From: Cardinalis cardinalis
Taxonomy: Eukaryota; Chordata; Aves; Passeriformes; Cardinalidae
Assembly: GCA_014549065.1 (NCBI GenBank)
Contig: JACDOX010000008.1
Span: 4,102,308-4,166,307, forward strand
Direction: 5' to 3'
Length of the DNA stretch: 64,000 nucleotides
In this document: positions 60,746-64,000 of the stretch, in pieces
Position numbering within the stretch: position 1 is the first letter of the stretch
Layout of the letters: each line of letters opens with the position of its first letter
Made by a program: the position numbers and the translations under genes
The notes under the pieces: generated by a model
What the model saw: only the letters and a program-made list of their open reading frames with translations
Database searches by the model: none
What the model was told of the DNA's origin: nothing

Positions 60746-63167
60746 CTGGGGTTGAGGGAGGAGGGAAGGAGAAATCACTGGGGGTCCAACATGAGAAACA
60801 GACAACCCTTCATGCCTGGGGGACAAGGGAGGCTACGGTGTGTCACCAACCAGGTTAGAACACACACCAAGAGGCACACAGTCCCCTCCTAGGTTCAGAG
60901 ATCCCATGTTGCCACAAAGCAAGGTGCAGACCTTGCCTGGAGACAGGGCTTTGAAGATACCCTTCCCAGAATAATCCCATCCCATGACAGAGCTTCTCCC
61001 CTGAAATCAGGAGCATCTCCAGAGGATTTACCTCCCACCCCATCCCCTCCCCATGGCCACCCCACCTGGTACAGAGGTGCCGAAAGCGACGAAGACGACG
61101 GCAGTCACCGAGTCCTTGAGGCCAATGGTGCAGCCAAAGTGGGAGGCGAGGTCGCCGATGACGGCTGTGAGCATGCCGATGATGAGGATGGAGACGATGA
61201 AGCAGGCCCAGCCATTGCAGTACTCGGTGGGGGGCACGCAGGCAAACAGCACCTTCCAGAAGACTGTCAGGAAGTGCATCACNTAGTCAAAGCAAGATGG
61301 CAGGCGCTCCTCACCAGACTCGTCCTCNTCCTCATCACCTGCTGCAAACAACACAGAAGGAGAAGTCCAGCATTCATTCCATTCTGGCAGCTCGTGCTTG
61401 TCTCCTCCACCCCAAGGCTCCAGGGATACTGCTCTACTAGGACAAGGTGGAGTGGTGCTGGCCATGACAGTGAATTCAAGGCACACCAGGTCCTTCAGTG
61501 ATGGGTGAGGCTTGGCAAAAAGAATGTCTCCCAGGCATCCCAGAACCCTCAGGGATGGGGAGCGATGTAATGGGATGTTGTACTCACAGAAGGGCAGCCC
61601 TGTCCCTGTCCATAGGCAGTCACACACGAGGTAGTCAACCTGTGGTGATCACCATTGAGTGGCATGAAGAAATTAGGCAGGTAAGTGATGTTTTGGGCCA
61701 AAACTAGTGGAAAGTAATAGAACTGGGAAACAGGAGAGATCTTTTGATCCTCCTGCTCCAGAGCACAGGCTGGGCTATCCACTGCCTCNTATACAGCTGG
61801 GTGAAAAACACCCCTTTGGGGCAGATGCGAAACCAACCATCAAGGAAAGGTTCAGAAAGATGCCAAACTGCCATTAATGGCATAGATGTGCCTAAAACTC
61901 NTTCCCCACAGCTGCCTGGTTCTGGAAGCAGTGAGCTCTCTCATCAGACAACAGCTGGCAAGTCTCTGGGCCTTTTCCTTCACCAGCTGCTGCCTCATGA
62001 GGCAACATCTCGAGTCTTCATGTGGTAACTCTCCCTACTCCCAGGAACTCCACTGGCTATGACAGGACATCTCCCAGTAGGAGCTACCTGCACTGGCCAG
62101 GATCCCAGCCAGGATGGGATTTTGCTGCCTGCACACTGCTCATCAGATCACCGAAGCAGCAGGAGCACTGCCAGCTGACACAGCCTTTGAAAACTGGTCT
62201 TCTAGAGAGCTCTGCACCAGGAGATGGATCTCCTGGGCTCCTCACTAATGTACCTGCAAAAGCCCACTATACTTGGAGCAGAGGAGCTCTTTGGACTGGC
62301 TTTGCTGATGGGTGACCACAGCTGAGCATCAGTGACCAGGGAGATGCTGTCATTCCAGGATGCATGAATCCTGTGGATGTTCATATGGATTTTCTGATGT
62401 CCTCCTCACCTGCGCTCACAGTAATGGCCTCCATGAACTGGTCCCTCCAGGAATGTGTCCCTACAACCAAAGCCAGGTTTGTCTTCCTAATCAGCTTGTC
62501 CACGGTGCTCTGTTGTGGGAATAAAGATGCACAGCAGTTAAACCAGCTGCTAGTGGGCAAGGATGATCTTGCAGTGCACTGTGGTCTCACAGACCCCTTC
62601 CAAGCTATGGAAGCGTCACAAGCACTCTCCTACCAGCTAGATTAGGCCATGACTAGGTTTGAGCCCACCTTCTCGCTGGACTGGCTGATCCAGACCTCAC
62701 CAGAGCCAGCTTGTTTGCCACACCTCAATCCTGAAGAGGTTTCTTCTTCCCTCAACCCTGCCTCACCAGAGACAGCTTTGCTCCTGCATCCTCCTATCCA
62801 CTGGCTTCTTCTGCATCCAGCAGGGCCTTCTTGCCTTTCTCTGTCCACCCCCACCAACCAGCAGCTGCTACTTTTGACATTTCTTGTAGACTTCATCCAC
62901 CCATAGCTGCATTACATACTTCTTTTCCTCTCTCAACAACACTTTTCCAGCACATGCTGCCTCCTCAGTCCTGCTCTCCAAGGCTGCTCAACAGTGCCAC
63001 ACGGCTTTCCCATCCTGGAGGACCCCTAGGACACCCACTGACCTTGAACTCATAGGACTCCTCAATGATGACTTCCAGTTTGGGGTGCTCGCCGAGTATT
63101 GGTTTGCCCATCTCTGCAATTCTCTTGGCTTCCTCCTCTTCTACTGTCATCTTCCTCTCAGCCACCT
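60369..63167 (-). CDS. SLC8A3: SLC8A3 (NCX3), four 3' coding exons (spliced, 5' incomplete)
   Basis: NCX3 is a plasma-membrane exchanger that moves three Na+ in for one Ca2+ out, mainly in brain and skeletal muscle. The exons on the minus strand are 63167-63043, 62509-62410, 61341-61066 and 60745-60369. All have GT-AG borders and the phases join perfectly. They encode the end of the second Ca-binding domain of the cytosolic loop, an acidic linker, and the C-terminal membrane domain with the alpha-2 repeat, ending EAYCYIKGF. That ending and RRRPHLGGELGGPRGCK distinguish NCX3 from NCX1 and NCX2. The large exon 2 with the N-terminal half and alternative-splicing exons lies right of the window. 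The gene converges on SMOC1. Confidence 0.96.
60746..61065 (-). other. SLC8A3 last intron, 320 nt
   Basis: This very short intron sits between the two exons that build the alpha-2 repeat. No repeat is present. It splits the codon for the conserved Asp. Confidence 0.93.
61066..61341 (-). CDS. SLC8A3: SLC8A3 exon: acidic linker, TM6-TM7, start of alpha-2 repeat
   Basis: This 276-nt exon starts AGDExEDESGEERLPSCFD, the acidic linker, then HFLTVFWKVLFACVPP, a membrane segment, and CFIVSILIIGMLTAVIGDL, another. It ends in VVFVAFGTSVP, the first half of the alpha-2 ion-binding motif. The acceptor is TTTGCAG and the donor GTGGGG, a somewhat weak GT site. Two Ns fall in codons: GAN is Asp or Glu, and TAN after FD is either Tyr or a stop. 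Family conservation (CFDYVMHF) says Tyr. Confidence 0.95.
61342..62409 (-). other. SLC8A3 intron, 1.07 kb
   Basis: No repeat, additional exon or other feature is recognised. Confidence 0.88.
62410..62509 (-). CDS. SLC8A3: SLC8A3 exon: end of CBD2, link to membrane domain
   Basis: This 100-nt exon encodes STVDKLIRKTNLALVVGTHS followed by WRDQFMEAITVSA, the conserved strand at the end of the second Ca-binding domain. The acceptor is CAACAG and the donor GTGAGG. It starts in phase 0 and ends after one base of an Ala codon. Confidence 0.95.
62510..63042 (-). other. SLC8A3 intron, 533 nt
   Basis: On the plus strand it is pyrimidine-rich, so the SLC8A3 pre-mRNA is purine-rich here. No feature is recognised. 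Confidence 0.88.
63043..63167 (-). CDS. SLC8A3: SLC8A3 exon: C-terminal part of cytosolic CBD2 region
   Basis: This 125-nt exon encodes EVAERKMTVEEEEAKRIAEM and continues through GKPILGEHPKLEVIIEES to YEFK. The EEEEAKRIAEMGKP text is characteristic of NCX3. The acceptor is CTTTCACAG and the donor GTCAGT, with the exon ending cleanly after AAG (phase 0). Its first two bases complete a Glu codon from an exon outside the window. Confidence 0.95.
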
Positions 63168-64000
63168 CTGTGAAAGCAAGGTCAACACCAAGCTGTGGGC
63201 AGCAGCCCTGGACCTCCAGGGCACCATGGGGGTTGTCTGCAGGGCCTNGGCATGGGCTGCTGCAGCCCCCTCACAGCAGTTTGCGGGGCAGTGGTGGGGT
63301 GTTGGACCACAGAAACAAAGGACCGAGATTTCTGAATATCAGTCACCAAGAGCATAAGCAACATGGTTTTTATTTATTAACAAAAAAACTCTTAAATGTT
63401 TCTTCAGTCTGCATTGATGCTCTCAGTTGACACACACTCTCCCATCACCCCTGCAGCAGCCACGGTTTTGGGGAGAGCAAGGTACAAAATCACTCTGCCA
63501 TTTGGCAGAAGTGCCCTTTAAGACACTTCTAACACCCTGACATGCTCCCTCATTTGAATTAACAGGAGACAGAGCCTTTTTCCCCCTTTGAGTAGAAAAT
63601 CATGGTTGGCTCCTTGTGCCACTCAGTTCTTGATCTAACACTCAGACACACAGCCACAACCACATGTAAACCACACATGAATTGGAAAACTGAACAAGAA
63701 GTAATGAAACAAGTAGTTTTTTCCATTCATAATACTGCGAAGGTGCTAAGGCAATGGAACAGGTTGTGCAGAGAAGATGTGAATACCCTGTCACTGGAAG
63801 TCCAAGACCAGGTTGGATGCGGTGTTTGAGCAACCTAGGGAAAGGTGTCCTGTGGGAGTGGGGTTGAAGTCAGATGATCTTTAAGATTCCTTCCAACATA
63901 TTCCATTCTGTAATTCCATATTTAGTTTCTGNTGAAGGAAACTAAACAAGGACCCTGGGTCATCAGCATGCTGAGATGACCCTGTGTGAGGCTCAATCTT
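63168..64000 (-). other. SLC8A3 intron (right part only)
   Basis: It contains one CR1 fragment at 63736-63920. I looked for the small cassette exons known from NCX genes (A to F type) and saw none before the window ends. Confidence 0.8.
63736..63920 (+). mobile_element. CR1 LINE 3'-end fragment
   Basis: GGAACAGGTTGTGCAGAGAAG, then AGACCAGGTTGGATGCGGTG, GAGCAACCTAGGG, GATGATCTTTAAGATTCCTT and CATTCTGTAATTCC follow the CR1 3' UTR to its terminal octamer. It is antisense to SLC8A3. Confidence 0.9.

Noticed and set aside
60359..60826. Alternative frames over the SLC8A3 last exon (155 and 147 codons)
   Set aside because: They are out-of-frame shadows of the strongly conserved NCX3 reading frame in GC-rich coding DNA.
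61028..61627. 199-codon minus-strand frame spanning SLC8A3 exon and introns as one ORF
   Set aside because: Only 61341-61066 is exon. The sequence beyond the GT donor (GTGGGG) and before the AG acceptor is intronic read-through.
1..64000. CRISPR arrays, operons, tRNA or rRNA genes, bacterial or phage systems
   Set aside because: This is vertebrate intronic and exonic DNA. No regularly spaced repeats, RNA-gene signatures or prokaryotic gene organisation are present.

Overview
This window is vertebrate nuclear DNA from a bird. It has large introns with GT-AG exons, sparse repeats dominated by CR1 LINE fragments whose 3' ends carry the avian-type ending related to ATTCTATG, and unmistakable exons of two conserved vertebrate genes. 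The order is a plus-strand SMOC1 followed by a convergent minus-strand SLC8A3. From memory this matches the human 14q24 arrangement and the avian chromosome 5 block. I cannot name the species. Isolated single N bases, roughly one per 400-500 bases, are scattered throughout and never form runs.

Region 1 (about 1-48 kb, plus strand) is the 3' part of SMOC1, a secreted, matrix-associated SPARC-related calcium-binding protein. Eight exons were found by protein similarity, GT-AG borders and consistent codon phase: 2036-2092, 7000-7080, 23091-23283, 24335-24417, 28164-28269, 37329-37576, 44583-44633 and 46338 onward (stop 46352-46354). They encode the SMOC-specific segment, the second thyroglobulin type-1 module, the extracellular calcium-binding domain with two EF-hands, and the basic C-terminal tail, about 277 residues. 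The signal peptide, Kazal/follistatin-like and first thyroglobulin modules must lie upstream. The 3' UTR probably ends near 48.05-48.12 kb.

Region 2 (about 48.1-58.2 kb) is the interval between the two converging genes. It holds two G/T-rich tracts just past SMOC1, a striking near-perfect 140-nt inverted repeat (52166-52305 against 52617-52756), and a decayed CR1 copy with reverse-transcriptase remnants.

Region 3 (about 58.2-64 kb, minus strand) is the 3' part of SLC8A3, encoding the sodium/calcium exchanger NCX3. Four exons (63167-63043, 62509-62410, 61341-61066, 60745-60369) encode the end of the second cytosolic Ca-binding domain and the C-terminal membrane domain with the alpha-2 ion-transport repeat, followed by a 3' UTR of uncertain length.

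I found no RNA genes, CRISPR arrays, operons or evidence of a new multigene system. The observations most worth a second look are the inverted repeat at 52.2-52.8 kb, a Gly-to-Thr change in the alpha-2 repeat of SLC8A3, the 51-nt in-frame penultimate exon of SMOC1, and the G/T tracts beyond the SMOC1 3' end.
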